NCBI GenBank assembly: GCA_036675035.1
Contig: JAKFFO010000003.1
Location: 1-20,647, forward strand
Direction of reading: 5' to 3'
DNA: 20,647 bases
Origin: MESE01 sp036675035
GTDB lineage: Bacteria; Pseudomonadota; Gammaproteobacteria; Burkholderiales; Burkholderiaceae_D
Within the stretch, counting starts at the first letter, position 1. Each line of letters starts with the position of its first letter. Below are positions 1-7,293 of the stretch, one piece after another. The position numbers and the translations under genes are program-made. A model generated the notes under the pieces. That model made no database searches, was not told where the DNA came from, and was given only the letters and a program-made list of their open reading frames with translations.

Positions 1-143
1 TTTGCTGCCGGCTTCTTGGCTGCTGCCTTTTTTGCTACCGGCTTCTTGGCTGCTGCTTTTTTAGGAGCGGCTTTCTTTGCCGGGGCTGCTTTCTTCGCTG
101 CCGGTTTCTTGGCTGCGGGTTTCTTTTTTGCTGCTGTTGCCAT
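1..143 (-). CDS. Histone H1-like Ala/Lys/Pro-rich protein (partial, N-terminus only)
   Basis: The reading frame starts at the ATG at 143-141 and is still open at the window edge, giving 47 residues. They consist almost only of Ala, Lys and Pro in KKPAA/KKAAA units, after the opening MATAA. A good ribosome binding site (GAAGGAG) lies a few bases upstream. Residues 28-37 and 38-47 are a tandem 10-residue repeat encoded by near-identical 30-base DNA. Such tails bind DNA non-specifically and resemble eukaryotic H1 tails and bacterial HctB/AlgP-type proteins. What follows the tail is outside the window, so it could be a pure H1-like protein or a tail fused to a domain. It resembles the tail of the SWIB protein at 12122-12610. 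The family type is clear; the exact gene is not. Confidence 0.8.
   Translation of the reverse strand, partial: MATAAKKKPAAKKPAAKKAAPAKKAAPKKAAAKKPVAKKAAAKKPAA
3..62 (-). repeat. Tandem 30-bp coding repeat (2 copies) in the H1-like gene
   Basis: Positions 33-62 and 3-32 encode KKAAAKKPVA and KKAAAKKPAA. By eye the two 30-base units differ at two positions. The repeat probably continues past the window edge. Such repeats can change copy number by slippage. Confidence 0.75.
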
Positions 144-189
144 TTGTTTCTCCTTCACGTGATGGAAAATCAAGCTACAAGATGGAAAC

Positions 190-219
190 CCGCCTGACTC
201 ATCGCGATGCGTCAGGCGG
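190..219 (-). promoter_or_regulatory. Long hairpin upstream of the H1-like gene
   Basis: CCGCCTGAC (190-198) is the exact reverse complement of GTCAGGCGG (211-219). The 12-base interior holds the palindrome CATCGCGATG (200-209), which can extend the stem. The hairpin ends about 46 bases before the H1-like start codon on the minus strand. No T-run follows on either strand, so it is not a standard terminator. It may be a leader structure or a protein-binding palindrome; its function is unknown. Confidence 0.5.
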
Positions 220-357
220 ATTATTCATCGGCGCAAGCATGTTCGTCGTTTGCGCTAATGAATTCGGCACCAGCTGAACTGCTGCATTTCCTCGTTTATG
301 CAGCACTTCAGCCATCATTGACTACCTTCCGGTTGCAGCAACGCTGCAGCGGTAGCC

Positions 358-383
358 AAAAAAACGCCGGCAACAATGCCGGC
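358..383 (-). terminator. Second intrinsic terminator downstream of nrdB
   Basis: On the minus strand, GCCGGC, a six-base loop and GCCGGC (378-383 with 366-371) are followed after one base by seven T (364-358). The stem is short but fully GC. It lies about 40 bases beyond the first terminator, so it probably acts as a backup. Confidence 0.6.
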
Positions 384-421
384 ATCGGAATTCTGTTTAA
401 AAAAAACTAAGCCATTTTTCG

Positions 422-462
422 AAGAAAAAGCCGCCTTACCTGACTCAATCAGGTGCAGCGGC
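422..462 (-). terminator. Intrinsic terminator of the nrdAB operon
   Basis: On the minus strand, GCCGC (462-458) pairs with GCGGC (434-430), and ACCTGA (454-449) pairs with TCAGGT (443-438), around a five-base loop. A T-rich tract (429-422) follows. It lies about 150 bases after the nrdB stop codon and is the first strong terminator there. Confidence 0.75.
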
Positions 463-613
463 TCAAACAGACAAGATCGGTTCGGTCTTTTACTGTCCAT
501 TAAATTTGGTTAGTGCCTTTCAATTTTTCGCAGTCTTTTTCTGTTTTTCGGTATTGGCTGCGACTCGTCCTACTCCTGCCGTTCCGGGTGCTCTGCGAAA
601 GTTTTCCGCTTTC

Positions 614-1813
614 TTATTCCCAATTAAGAGCTCCGCCAGTTTGATATTCAATGACACGCGTCTCGAAAAAATTTCGTTCTTTCTTCAAGTCGATCATCTC
701 GCTCATCCAGGGGAAAGGATTTTCTTCTTGCCCGAACATCGGATCGAGACCGATCTGTTGCGCTCGACGGTTTGCAATGAATCGCAAATAGCCTTTGAAC
801 ATTGGCGCGTTCAATCCGAGCACTCCACGCGGCATTGTATCCTCTGCGTAGCGATATTCCAACTCTACTGCACGGAAAAACAACGATTTAATCTCGTCAC
901 GAAATTCAGATGTCCACAAATGCGGATTTTCCATCTTGATCGTGTTGATCAAATCGATTCCGAAATTGCAGTGCATCGACTCGTCGCGCAGGATGTATTG
1001 ATACTGCTCGGCCGCGCCCATCATTTTGTTTTGACGACCGAGCGCGAGGATCTGCGTGAAGCCGACATAGAAAAACAATCCTTCCATCAGACACGCGAAC
1101 ACGATCAGGGAGCGTAATAACGCCTGGTCGGCTTCGACTGTACCCGTCTTGAAGTTCGGATTGGTCAGCACGTCGATGAAAGGAATCAGGAACTCATCCT
1201 TGTCGCGAATCGACGTAACCTCATGATACGCATTGAAAATTTCACCCTCATCCAGACCGAGCGATTCCACGATGTACTGGTAGGCATGCGTATGAATCGC
1301 CTCTTCAAAGGCCTGGCGCAATAAGTATTGGCGACATTCCGGAGCGGTAATATGGCGATAGGTGCCGAGCACGATGTTGTTTGCCGCCAGTGAATCTGCG
1401 GTGACGAAAAAGCCGAGGTTACGCTTGACCAGACGACGTTCGTCCTCAGTCAAGCCATTCGGATTCTTCCATAACTCGATATCGCGCTGCATGTTGATCT
1501 CTTGCGGCATCCAGTGATTGGCGCAACCGGCCAGATACTTGTCCCATGCCCATTTGTACTTGAACGGCACCAATTGATTTACATCGGTCTGCCCATTGAT
1601 GATGCGCTTGTCCGCCGCATTTACTCGGCGCGCCGCTTGTTCGGCGGTGAGCTCGACAGCCTTGGCAACCAGCGCAGGATTCGATGCGACATCGGGTAAT
1701 TGCGTGCGCCCAGCCGGGGTAATTGCCGACCGCAGCTGCGGGTGCGCGGACTCTTGCGGGGCACGCGGAGCCGAGGCCGAAGTTGAAGTCACTTCATCAT
1801 CCCAAGAAAGCAT
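614..1813 (-). CDS. nrdB: Ribonucleoside-diphosphate reductase, beta subunit (class Ia, radical-bearing)
   Basis: This is the 399-residue small subunit of aerobic ribonucleotide reductase. It holds the diiron centre and tyrosyl radical used by NrdA to reduce ribonucleotides. Aligned by eye with E. coli NrdB, the metal ligands are D140, E171, H174, E244, E278 and H281. The radical tyrosine is Y178 (motif EEAIHTHAY). The presence of this tyrosine argues against a class Ic, radical-tyrosine-less enzyme. Y390, near the C-terminus, is a candidate for the tail tyrosine that passes the radical to NrdA. The first roughly 65 residues are a low-complexity Ala/Ser/Pro-rich extension before the conserved fold. 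An AAGGA ribosome binding site precedes the ATG. It follows nrdA after 97 bases, and a terminator lies downstream. Confidence 0.96.
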   Translation of the reverse strand: MLSWDDEVTSTSASAPRAPQESAHPQLRSAITPAGRTQLPDVASNPALVAKAVELTAEQAARRVNAADKRIINGQTDVNQLVPFKYKWAWDKYLAGCANHWMPQEINMQRDIELWKNPNGLTEDERRLVKRNLGFFVTADSLAANNIVLGTYRHITAPECRQYLLRQAFEEAIHTHAYQYIVESLGLDEGEIFNAYHEVTSIRDKDEFLIPFIDVLTNPNFKTGTVEADQALLRSLIVFACLMEGLFFYVGFTQILALGRQNKMMGAAEQYQYILRDESMHCNFGIDLINTIKMENPHLWTSEFRDEIKSLFFRAVELEYRYAEDTMPRGVLGLNAPMFKGYLRFIANRRAQQIGLDPMFGQEENPFPWMSEMIDLKKERNFFETRVIEYQTGGALNWE

Positions 1814-1842
1814 TATTTTTTCCTTTTCCGTCTTCTGATTTG

Positions 1843-1860
1843 TCTGGCATTTATGCCAGA
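1843..1860 (-). promoter_or_regulatory. Inverted repeat between nrdA and nrdB
   Basis: TCTGGCAT (1843-1850) and ATGCCAGA (1853-1860) form a perfect inverted repeat with two bases between. It lies in the 97-base nrdA-nrdB gap, about 30 bases before the nrdB start codon. No T-run follows, so a terminator is unlikely. It could stabilise or process the message, or be a protein site. Confidence 0.45.
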
Positions 1861-1910
1861 TAGTTCAATCACTGCCGTATTTTTACACAAGTATTTGTCT
1901 CAGCTTAATC

Positions 1911-4838
1911 CTACTGGCATGCTTCGCATTCTTCAAAACCGGGATCACCCGGACGCAGCATGCATGCAGGACCCGCCAGCTCGTCGGTTGACGCCGTCGA
2001 CGTGACGGCGTTATTCGCAGACATGCCGCCGGTCAGGCCGCCGTCGGCCGACACGGCATTCAGCGCCCCGGTCTTGGAGGTCGATTTCTCGGTATGGGTT
2101 GCCCCGATCGTGCGCAGATAATAAGTGGTTTTCAGACCGCGCAGCCACGCCAGCTTGTAAGTCTCATCCAGCTTCTTGCCCGACGCTCCGGCCATATAGA
2201 TGTTGAGCGATTGCGCCTGATCGATCCACTTCTGGCGACGCGACGCAGCCTCAACCAGCCACGACGGCTCGACTTCGAATGCGGTCGCATAAATTTCGCG
2301 AAGATCCTGTGGAATACGGTCGATCTTGGCCAGGCTGCCATCGAAATACTTCAAGTCGGCGATCATCACTTCGTCCCAAAGACCCCGGGCCTTGAGATCG
2401 CGAACCAGGTATTCATTGATCTCAGTAAATTCTCCGGACAGATTGGATTTGACGTACAGGTTCTGATAGGTTGGTTCGATACAGGCCGCGACGCCAATAA
2501 TATTCGAGATCGTTGCCGTCGGCGCGATCGCTACGCAATTCGAATTGCGCATGCCGTACTGCTTGATCCGCCCCCGAAGCGCATTCCAGTCCATGGTTTC
2601 GGAAGTATCGACCTCAAGATAACCACCGCGCTCCTCCGCCAGCAACTTGAGGGAATCCTGCGGCAGTATGCCGCGGTCCCACAAGGAGCCGCGATACGAG
2701 CTATAGCGGCCGCGCTCTTCCGCCAGCTCGGTCGACGCCATGTAGGCGTAGTAGCAAACAGCTTCCATCGAGCGGTCGGCAAACTCGACCGCATTTTTTG
2801 ATGCATACGGCACACGCATCATGTGCAGGCAATCCTGAAAACCCATGATGCCCAGGCCGACCGGACGATGACGAAGATTGGAATCGCGCGCTTTCTTAAC
2901 CGCGTAATAATTGATGTCGATGACATTGTCGAGCATGCGCATCGCGATACGTATGGTTTTCTGCAGCTTGACATGATCGATCTGACCATCCTTCATGTGC
3001 GCCGGCAGATTGACCGAACCAAGATTGCAGACGGCAATTTCCGATTCGTTGGTATTCAATGTGATCTCGGTACACAGATTGGAGCTGTGCACGACGCCGA
3101 CGTGTTGCTGCGGCGAACGGATATTGCATGGGTCCTTGAACGTGATCCATGGATGGCCGGTTTCAAACAGCATCGACAGCATCTTGCGCCACAAATCCAT
3201 TGCCGGTATTTTCTTGAACAATTGCAATTCGCCACGCGCGGCCTTTGCTTCGTATCCGGCATAGGCTTCTTCAAATGCACGGCCGAATTTATCGTGCAAA
3301 TCCGGGACATCGCTTGGCGAAAAAAGCGTCCACTCGCCTTTTTCCATCACGCGCTTCATGAACAGATCAGGAATCCAGTTGGCGGTATTCATGTCGTGCG
3401 TACGGCGACGGTCATCGCCGGTATTTTTGCGCAGGTCGAGGAATTCCTCGACATCCATATGCCAGGTTTCAAGATAAGCGCAGACCGCACCTTTGCGCTT
3501 GCCGCCCTGGTTGACTGCGACAGCAGTATCATTGACCACTTTCAGGAATGGCACCACGCCTTGTGATTTCCCGTTGGTACCCTTGATATGAGCACCCAGT
3601 GAACGTACCGGCGTCCAATCGTTGCCGAGGCCGCCTGCATATTTCGCAAGCAGAGCGTTTTCCTTGATCGCCTCGTAGATTCCGTCCAGATCATCGGCAA
3701 CCGTCGTCAAATAACATGAAGACAGTTGCGAGCGTTGTGTTCCGGAGTTAAACAGCGTCGGCGTAGAGCTCATGAAATCGAAACTCGACAGCAAATTGTA
3801 AAACTCGACTGCGCGCGCCTCCCGATTGATCTCGTTTAACGCCAGACCCATCGCTACCCGCATATAAAAGGCTTGCGGCATTTCGATGCGAATGTCGCGA
3901 ATATGCAAAAAATAACGGTCATACAAAGTCTGGAGGCCAAGATAGCCAAACTGCAGGTCACGCTCCGGTACCAGCGCTTCAGCCAGTTTTGCCAAATCAA
4001 ATTGCGCCAGCTTCGGATCGAGCAGATCGGCGGCGATACCTTTCTTGATGAACTTCGGGAAATAGTCTATATAGTGAGCCGCTGCATCACCTTGCGCGAC
4101 CTCCTGGCCGAATACTTCCTTGCGAATCGTGTGCATCAGCAGGCGCGCGGTGACCTGGCTATATGCCGGGTCCTTTTCCATTAATGCCCTGGCCGCGAGA
4201 ATGGCTGACTTGTGCAGTTCTTCAACCGGCACTCCGTCGTACAGATTCTTGACGGTTTCAGTCAGAATCGCTTCGGCATCGACATGCTTTTCCAGGCCGA
4301 CACAGGCTGCCGTGATCAGGGCACGTACCTGATTCATATCCAGTGCGCGACGTTGGCCATCTTCGATGACATGCAACTGCACCGTAGGCGCGGCGGGCTG
4401 TATCGCTTGCTGCTGCGCGCGCTCCTCCATTCGCTTGGCGCGATATAGCACATAAGCCCGGGCCACATCATGCTCACCGGAGCGCATCAACGACAATTCG
4501 ACCTGATCCTGAATATCCTCGATGTGAAACGTACCGCCGGCCGGTTGGCGTCGCACGAGTGCCGCCACCACATTATTCGTCAATTGTTCGACCAATTCGC
4601 GTACGCGCGCGGATGCCGCGCCCTGCCCGCCATTTACAGCCAGAAAAGCCTTCGTTACGGCGATGGAAATTTTAGAGGGTTCAAACCCGACTACGGCACC
4701 ATTGCGGCGAATGATCTTATAGTCACCAAGCGAAGTCGACGGATTCAACGTTGTGGGATGCGGATATGTAGATATTGCGGAGGAAGCCACGCCAAATTCG
4801 GCGGTCGATTTTGCGGAAATTTCTTGGGTAGAGTGCAC
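1911..4838 (-). CDS. nrdA: Ribonucleoside-diphosphate reductase, alpha subunit, with two ATP-cones
   Basis: This 975-residue catalytic subunit reduces NDPs to dNDPs with NrdB. It is much longer than the roughly 760 residues of E. coli NrdA because two ATP-cone-like domains stand in tandem at the N-terminus. The first (about 40-135) has a near-canonical IIRRNGAVVGFEPSKI stretch; the second (about 153-245) is degenerate (VIEDGQRRALDMNQV). By alignment with E. coli, the active-site cysteines are C375 and C604, the thiyl radical cysteine is C589 within N587-L-C589-T-E591, and the radical-transfer tyrosines are Y906-Y907. The C-terminal CEACQ (C971, C974) is the thioredoxin/glutaredoxin-linked pair. 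The start is GTG, with AGGAGG only four bases upstream; no ATG fits better. A ribonucleotide reductase with tandem cones is known from Pseudomonas aeruginosa. Confidence 0.96.
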   Translation of the reverse strand: MHSTQEISAKSTAEFGVASSAISTYPHPTTLNPSTSLGDYKIIRRNGAVVGFEPSKISIAVTKAFLAVNGGQGAASARVRELVEQLTNNVVAALVRRQPAGGTFHIEDIQDQVELSLMRSGEHDVARAYVLYRAKRMEERAQQQAIQPAAPTVQLHVIEDGQRRALDMNQVRALITAACVGLEKHVDAEAILTETVKNLYDGVPVEELHKSAILAARALMEKDPAYSQVTARLLMHTIRKEVFGQEVAQGDAAAHYIDYFPKFIKKGIAADLLDPKLAQFDLAKLAEALVPERDLQFGYLGLQTLYDRYFLHIRDIRIEMPQAFYMRVAMGLALNEINREARAVEFYNLLSSFDFMSSTPTLFNSGTQRSQLSSCYLTTVADDLDGIYEAIKENALLAKYAGGLGNDWTPVRSLGAHIKGTNGKSQGVVPFLKVVNDTAVAVNQGGKRKGAVCAYLETWHMDVEEFLDLRKNTGDDRRRTHDMNTANWIPDLFMKRVMEKGEWTLFSPSDVPDLHDKFGRAFEEAYAGYEAKAARGELQLFKKIPAMDLWRKMLSMLFETGHPWITFKDPCNIRSPQQHVGVVHSSNLCTEITLNTNESEIAVCNLGSVNLPAHMKDGQIDHVKLQKTIRIAMRMLDNVIDINYYAVKKARDSNLRHRPVGLGIMGFQDCLHMMRVPYASKNAVEFADRSMEAVCYYAYMASTELAEERGRYSSYRGSLWDRGILPQDSLKLLAEERGGYLEVDTSETMDWNALRGRIKQYGMRNSNCVAIAPTATISNIIGVAACIEPTYQNLYVKSNLSGEFTEINEYLVRDLKARGLWDEVMIADLKYFDGSLAKIDRIPQDLREIYATAFEVEPSWLVEAASRRQKWIDQAQSLNIYMAGASGKKLDETYKLAWLRGLKTTYYLRTIGATHTEKSTSKTGALNAVSADGGLTGGMSANNAVTSTASTDELAGPACMLRPGDPGFEECEACQ

Positions 4839-4842
4839 TGCG

Positions 4843-4848
4843 CCTCCT
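4843..4848 (-). promoter_or_regulatory. Ribosome binding site that fixes the nrdA GTG start
   Basis: AGGAGG on the minus strand is a full Shine-Dalgarno core only four bases from the GTG. The spacing is shorter than usual, but no other in-frame start near it has a comparable site. Confidence 0.7.
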
Positions 4849-4858
4849 GGGACTATCG

Positions 4859-4877
4859 GCAGCAGCTTTGCTGCTGC
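4859..4877 (-). promoter_or_regulatory. Hairpin just upstream of the nrdA ribosome binding site
   Basis: GCAGCAGC and GCTGCTGC form a perfect 8-bp stem with a three-base loop. In the transcript it ends 10 bases before AGGAGG, so it may influence ribosome access. No T-run follows, so it is not a terminator. Confidence 0.5.
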
Positions 4878-4947
4878 TCATGGTTATTCTTAGAACACCT
4901 GATCCATCCGGTATTCGCGAGGGGATAAATTACCGGCCGCATATGTG

Positions 4948-4976
4948 CAGCGCTATGCGCTGACGCCCGTCGGGCG
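4948..4976 (-). promoter_or_regulatory. Two adjacent hairpins in the nrdA leader
   Basis: CAGCGC/GCGCTG (4948-4953 with 4957-4962) and CGCCC/GGGCG (4964-4968 with 4972-4976) are back-to-back GC-rich hairpins with three-base loops. They are in the middle of the leader. Their role is unknown. Confidence 0.45.
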
Positions 4977-5087
4977 CGACCGAATTTTAAATTTCACAGG
5001 GACGTTGTACGCCCCGACTCGCACTTCAAACCATTCTTTTATGTCGGAATACAGTAAGAGCTCTACAAGCCGACAATCCAGACGAAA

Positions 5088-5103
5088 CCACTATATCTAG
5101 TAG
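5088..5103 (-). promoter_or_regulatory. NrdR box 1 (downstream box)
   Basis: CCACTATATCTAGTAG matches the NrdR operator consensus ACACWATATATWGTGT at most positions, including the AT-rich core. It lies just downstream of the predicted nrdA transcription start. It is 31 bp from box 2, about three helical turns, which is the arrangement expected for paired NrdR boxes. NrdR is the nucleotide-sensing repressor of ribonucleotide reductase genes; its own gene is not in the window. Confidence 0.8.
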
Positions 5104-5118
5104 AGATGATCAAAGCGT

Positions 5119-5134
5119 GTACTAATTCTAGTAC
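5119..5134 (-). promoter_or_regulatory. NrdR box 2 (over the -10 element)
   Basis: GTACTAATTCTAGTAC is a near-perfect palindrome resembling the NrdR consensus. It covers the putative -10 hexamer, so a bound repressor would block RNA polymerase directly. It matches the consensus less well than box 1, and the pair spacing supports it. Confidence 0.7.
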
Positions 5135-5153
5135 CTGAAAGATAAGGATGCAA
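5125..5153 (-). promoter_or_regulatory. Putative sigma70 promoter of nrdAB
   Basis: On the minus strand, TTGCAT (5153-5148) and TAGAAT (5130-5125) are separated by 17 bases. The -10 is a 5/6 match and the -35 a 3/6 match. The -10 lies inside NrdR box 2. Transcription would start near 5118, leaving about 280 bases before the GTG. A weaker second candidate, TTGTCG-17-TGTATT, lies further downstream. Confidence 0.5.
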
Positions 5154-5212
5154 TAAGTTTTTTGATGCGCGCAACATAAATTCATTGCTGCAATGCGATT
5201 GACTTTTCAGAT

Positions 5213-5839
5213 CTATGCACAGAAGCGCAATGCATTCGGCACGTTCACCGGCGAAGGCCGTCTGTGCAATAATTTTTGATACCGCGCCTCATAGTCGCGC
5301 CAATTGAAAAAGGGCCCCGGATCGGTCTTGCGCCCGGGGGCAATATGTTCATGCCCTGCCACATCGGTCAATGGATATGCGCGTTGCAATGCGACGGAAA
5401 GCGCCGCAAGTATTTCGTATTGAATCCGGGAAAAGGGCTCAAAGTCGGTGCCTTCGAGTTCAATACCGATCGAAAAATCGTTACAGCGCTCCCGTCCGCC
5501 AAATGACGAGAGGCCGGCATGCCACGCGCGATCGCGCGTCGAAACGAACTGCATCACGGTGCCATCGCGTCTGATCAGAAAATGTGACGAAACCCGAAGT
5601 GCGCGCAGTTGATCGAAGTAAGGATGTGCGTCGCAATCCAGGCAGTTGGCGAACAAGTCCGGAATGGCCGGCCCGCCGAACTGCCCGGGCGGCAAGCTGA
5701 TGTTGTGAATAACCAGCAAATCAATCTTGGCATCAGCCGGACGAGCATCAAAATTGGGCGAGATCGCGCGCAATACGTCGCGACACCAGCCATCGGCCAT
5801 CACATCAAACGCCGGACGGATGCCGTCAGTCCGGCTCAT
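5213..5839 (-). CDS. ampD: 1,6-anhydro-N-acetylmuramyl-L-alanine amidase AmpD
   Basis: This 208-residue cytosolic zinc amidase cuts the peptide from anhydro-muropeptides during peptidoglycan recycling, and in many bacteria its loss derepresses AmpR-controlled beta-lactamase. It is an Amidase_2/N-acetylmuramoyl-L-alanine amidase fold. The likely zinc ligands are H45 (LLVIHNISLPP), H163 (AGHEHIAPGRKTDPGP) and D173, with E127 and K171 as catalytic residues by analogy with Citrobacter AmpD. There is no signal peptide, which fits AmpD rather than the exported AmiD-type enzymes. Its ATG lies inside the 3' end of pilR in another frame (14-base overlap), so translation is probably coupled. The 8-residue cationic/proline segment after residue 190 is variable in the family. 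No ampR or beta-lactamase gene is in the window. Confidence 0.93.
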   Translation of the reverse strand: MSRTDGIRPAFDVMADGWCRDVLRAISPNFDARPADAKIDLLVIHNISLPPGQFGGPAIPDLFANCLDCDAHPYFDQLRALRVSSHFLIRRDGTVMQFVSTRDRAWHAGLSSFGGRERCNDFSIGIELEGTDFEPFSRIQYEILAALSVALQRAYPLTDVAGHEHIAPGRKTDPGPFFNWRDYEARYQKLLHRRPSPVNVPNALRFCA

Positions 5840-7268
5840 GAATGGCTAGCCTTTGCATCCGATACCGGAGCTGGCGAAAACTAATACCGAGTAATTCCGC
5901 TGCCTGTGTGCGATTGAAGTGGGTCTTTGCCAAGGCACGGCGAATGATTTCGCGCTCCACGTGATCGAGATGATCAGGTAGCGAGCGCGGCAACTCGTCG
6001 ATTAAGCTCGCCGGTATTGCAACAGGCACCGATATGCCGGCGCCTGCATGATCCACTACGGAATCAGTCGCTTGCAGCGATTTTCCCGGTTCAGAGAACT
6101 GTATTCCTGCCGGCTTCAAGGCAAGATCCGCTGACTCTATGAGCCCGCCGTTGGAAAAAGCCAGTGCCCGCTCAAGAATATTTTCGAGCTCACGGACATT
6201 TCCCGGAAAAGCATGACCGTGCAATGCATCGAGCGCTTGCGGACTAAGGACTGCCGGCGCCTGCGGAGCCGCCAGTCTCGCCAGAATCGCATTGGCGAGC
6301 AGGCCAATATCGTCCATTCTCTCGCGCAGCGGCGGCAGGCTCAGCTCGATTACATTCAATCGATAATAAAGATCCTGACGAAATTTTCCCCGCTCGACAC
6401 AATCGGCCAGATTCTGATGGGTCGCACTGATCAGTCTTACGTCCACCGGTTCTTCAGTGGTTGCTCCCACTTTTCGTACCCGGCGCTCCTGAATTGCTCT
6501 CAGTAATTTCACCTGCATCGCAAGCGGCAAGTCGGCGACCTCGTCAAGCATCAACGTACCGCCATTGGCTGCCTGGAAAAACCCGTCTCGATCCTCCGAA
6601 GCGCCGGTAAAAGCGCCTTTCCGATAGCCAAAGAACTCGGCCTCCATCAGTGCCTCGGGGATCGCGCCGCAATTGACCGCTACAAACGGTTTGTCCGCGC
6701 GCGCACTCTGGGCGTGAATATCGCGTGCGGCAAGCTCCTTGCCGCTGCCGGATTCGCCGGTAATCGCCACCGGCGCCATACTGCGTGCCAGCCGGGCAAT
6801 CTGGGTCCGTACATCTTGCATGGAGCCGGACTGTCCCAGCAAACGTAGTGGCAGCGAGGCGCCCGGCTTGTCTTTTTTAGAGTCGGTTGCTTCGGTCACC
6901 CGGTTCAGGCGCAATGCAGATTGCACCATCATGCGCAATTGATCCGGCGCGATCGGCTTGGACAGATAGTCGAAAGCGCCGGCCTTCAGCGCAGCAACCG
7001 CATTGTCGGCACTGCCGAATGCGGTAATGACGGCGATCGGCGTATTTTTTCCACTGGCCGACACTTCTCGCACCAGATCAATGCCCTGCCCGTCGGGCAG
7101 TCGCATATCCGTCAATACCAGCGCATATTCTTTTTGCACAAGAAAGGCGCGGGCCGATCCAAGGCAATCAGCGCTGTCGCAATCCAATCCCATTTTGGTA
7201 AATGTAAATTCGAGCAGTTCTCGCAAATCTGCTTCATCATCGACAATCAGAATACGCGGTGCAGTCAT
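5826..7268 (-). CDS. pilR: Sigma54-dependent response regulator PilR
   Basis: This 480-residue NtrC-family activator has three parts. The receiver domain (about 4-120) has acidic residues D10-D11, phosphoacceptor D54, T82 and K104. The AAA+ domain (about 145-375) has a Walker A motif at 171-178 (GESGSGKE), the sigma54-contacting GAFTGA loop at 218-223, and Walker B LMLDE ending at 243. The C-terminal Fis-type helix-turn-helix (about 437-475) ends in a FRQLRYRMQRL stretch typical of PilR. A variable linker of some 50 residues precedes the helix-turn-helix. PilR normally activates the type IV pilin gene pilA with sigma54; no pilin gene is in this window. It starts 25 bases after pilS. The ribosome binding site is weak, which suggests coupled translation. 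Confidence 0.92.
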   Translation of the reverse strand: MTAPRILIVDDEADLRELLEFTFTKMGLDCDSADCLGSARAFLVQKEYALVLTDMRLPDGQGIDLVREVSASGKNTPIAVITAFGSADNAVAALKAGAFDYLSKPIAPDQLRMMVQSALRLNRVTEATDSKKDKPGASLPLRLLGQSGSMQDVRTQIARLARSMAPVAITGESGSGKELAARDIHAQSARADKPFVAVNCGAIPEALMEAEFFGYRKGAFTGASEDRDGFFQAANGGTLMLDEVADLPLAMQVKLLRAIQERRVRKVGATTEEPVDVRLISATHQNLADCVERGKFRQDLYYRLNVIELSLPPLRERMDDIGLLANAILARLAAPQAPAVLSPQALDALHGHAFPGNVRELENILERALAFSNGGLIESADLALKPAGIQFSEPGKSLQATDSVVDHAGAGISVPVAIPASLIDELPRSLPDHLDHVEREIIRRALAKTHFNRTQAAELLGISFRQLRYRMQRLAIHEPD

Positions 7269-7293
7269 GGTAAAAGCTTTTTCATTGCGTACT

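Larger units (their letters stand above)
144..613. other. Gene-free stretch between nrdB and the H1-like gene
   Basis: I see no credible gene in these 470 bases. Counting away from nrdB on the minus strand, they hold an AT-rich 3' flank, two intrinsic-terminator-like hairpins (422-462 and 358-383), and a long hairpin (190-219) in front of the H1-like gene. Short open frames here run through the hairpins and have no family resemblance that I recognise. The promoter of the H1-like gene should lie between about 160 and 350, but no clear -35/-10 pair stands out. Confidence 0.7.
4839..5212 (-). other. nrdA promoter and long leader region
   Basis: This 374-base gap separates ampD from nrdA. It holds a promoter overlapped by two NrdR boxes near the ampD end, then about 280 bases of probable untranslated leader before the GTG start. 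Hairpins at 4964-4976, 4948-4962 and 4859-4877 lie in the leader. I found no B12-box (GCCACTG) that would point to a cobalamin riboswitch, and no convincing leader peptide. Confidence 0.7.

Noticed and set aside
474..491. Small plus-strand terminator (weak GATCG/CGGTC stem, TTTT)
   Set aside because: No plus-strand gene or promoter precedes it, and the stem includes a G-U-type pair.
315..500. 61-residue minus-strand frame after nrdB
   Set aside because: It runs through both terminator hairpins of nrdAB and has no ribosome binding site.
506..1117. 203-residue open frame on the plus strand
   Set aside because: It lies opposite nrdB, with no plausible start context or motif.
2823..3566. 247-residue open frame on the plus strand
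   Set aside because: It lies opposite the catalytic part of nrdA and resembles no family.
4839..5118. Cobalamin riboswitch in the nrdA leader
   Set aside because: No B12-box was found, and the class Ia enzyme does not use cobalamin.
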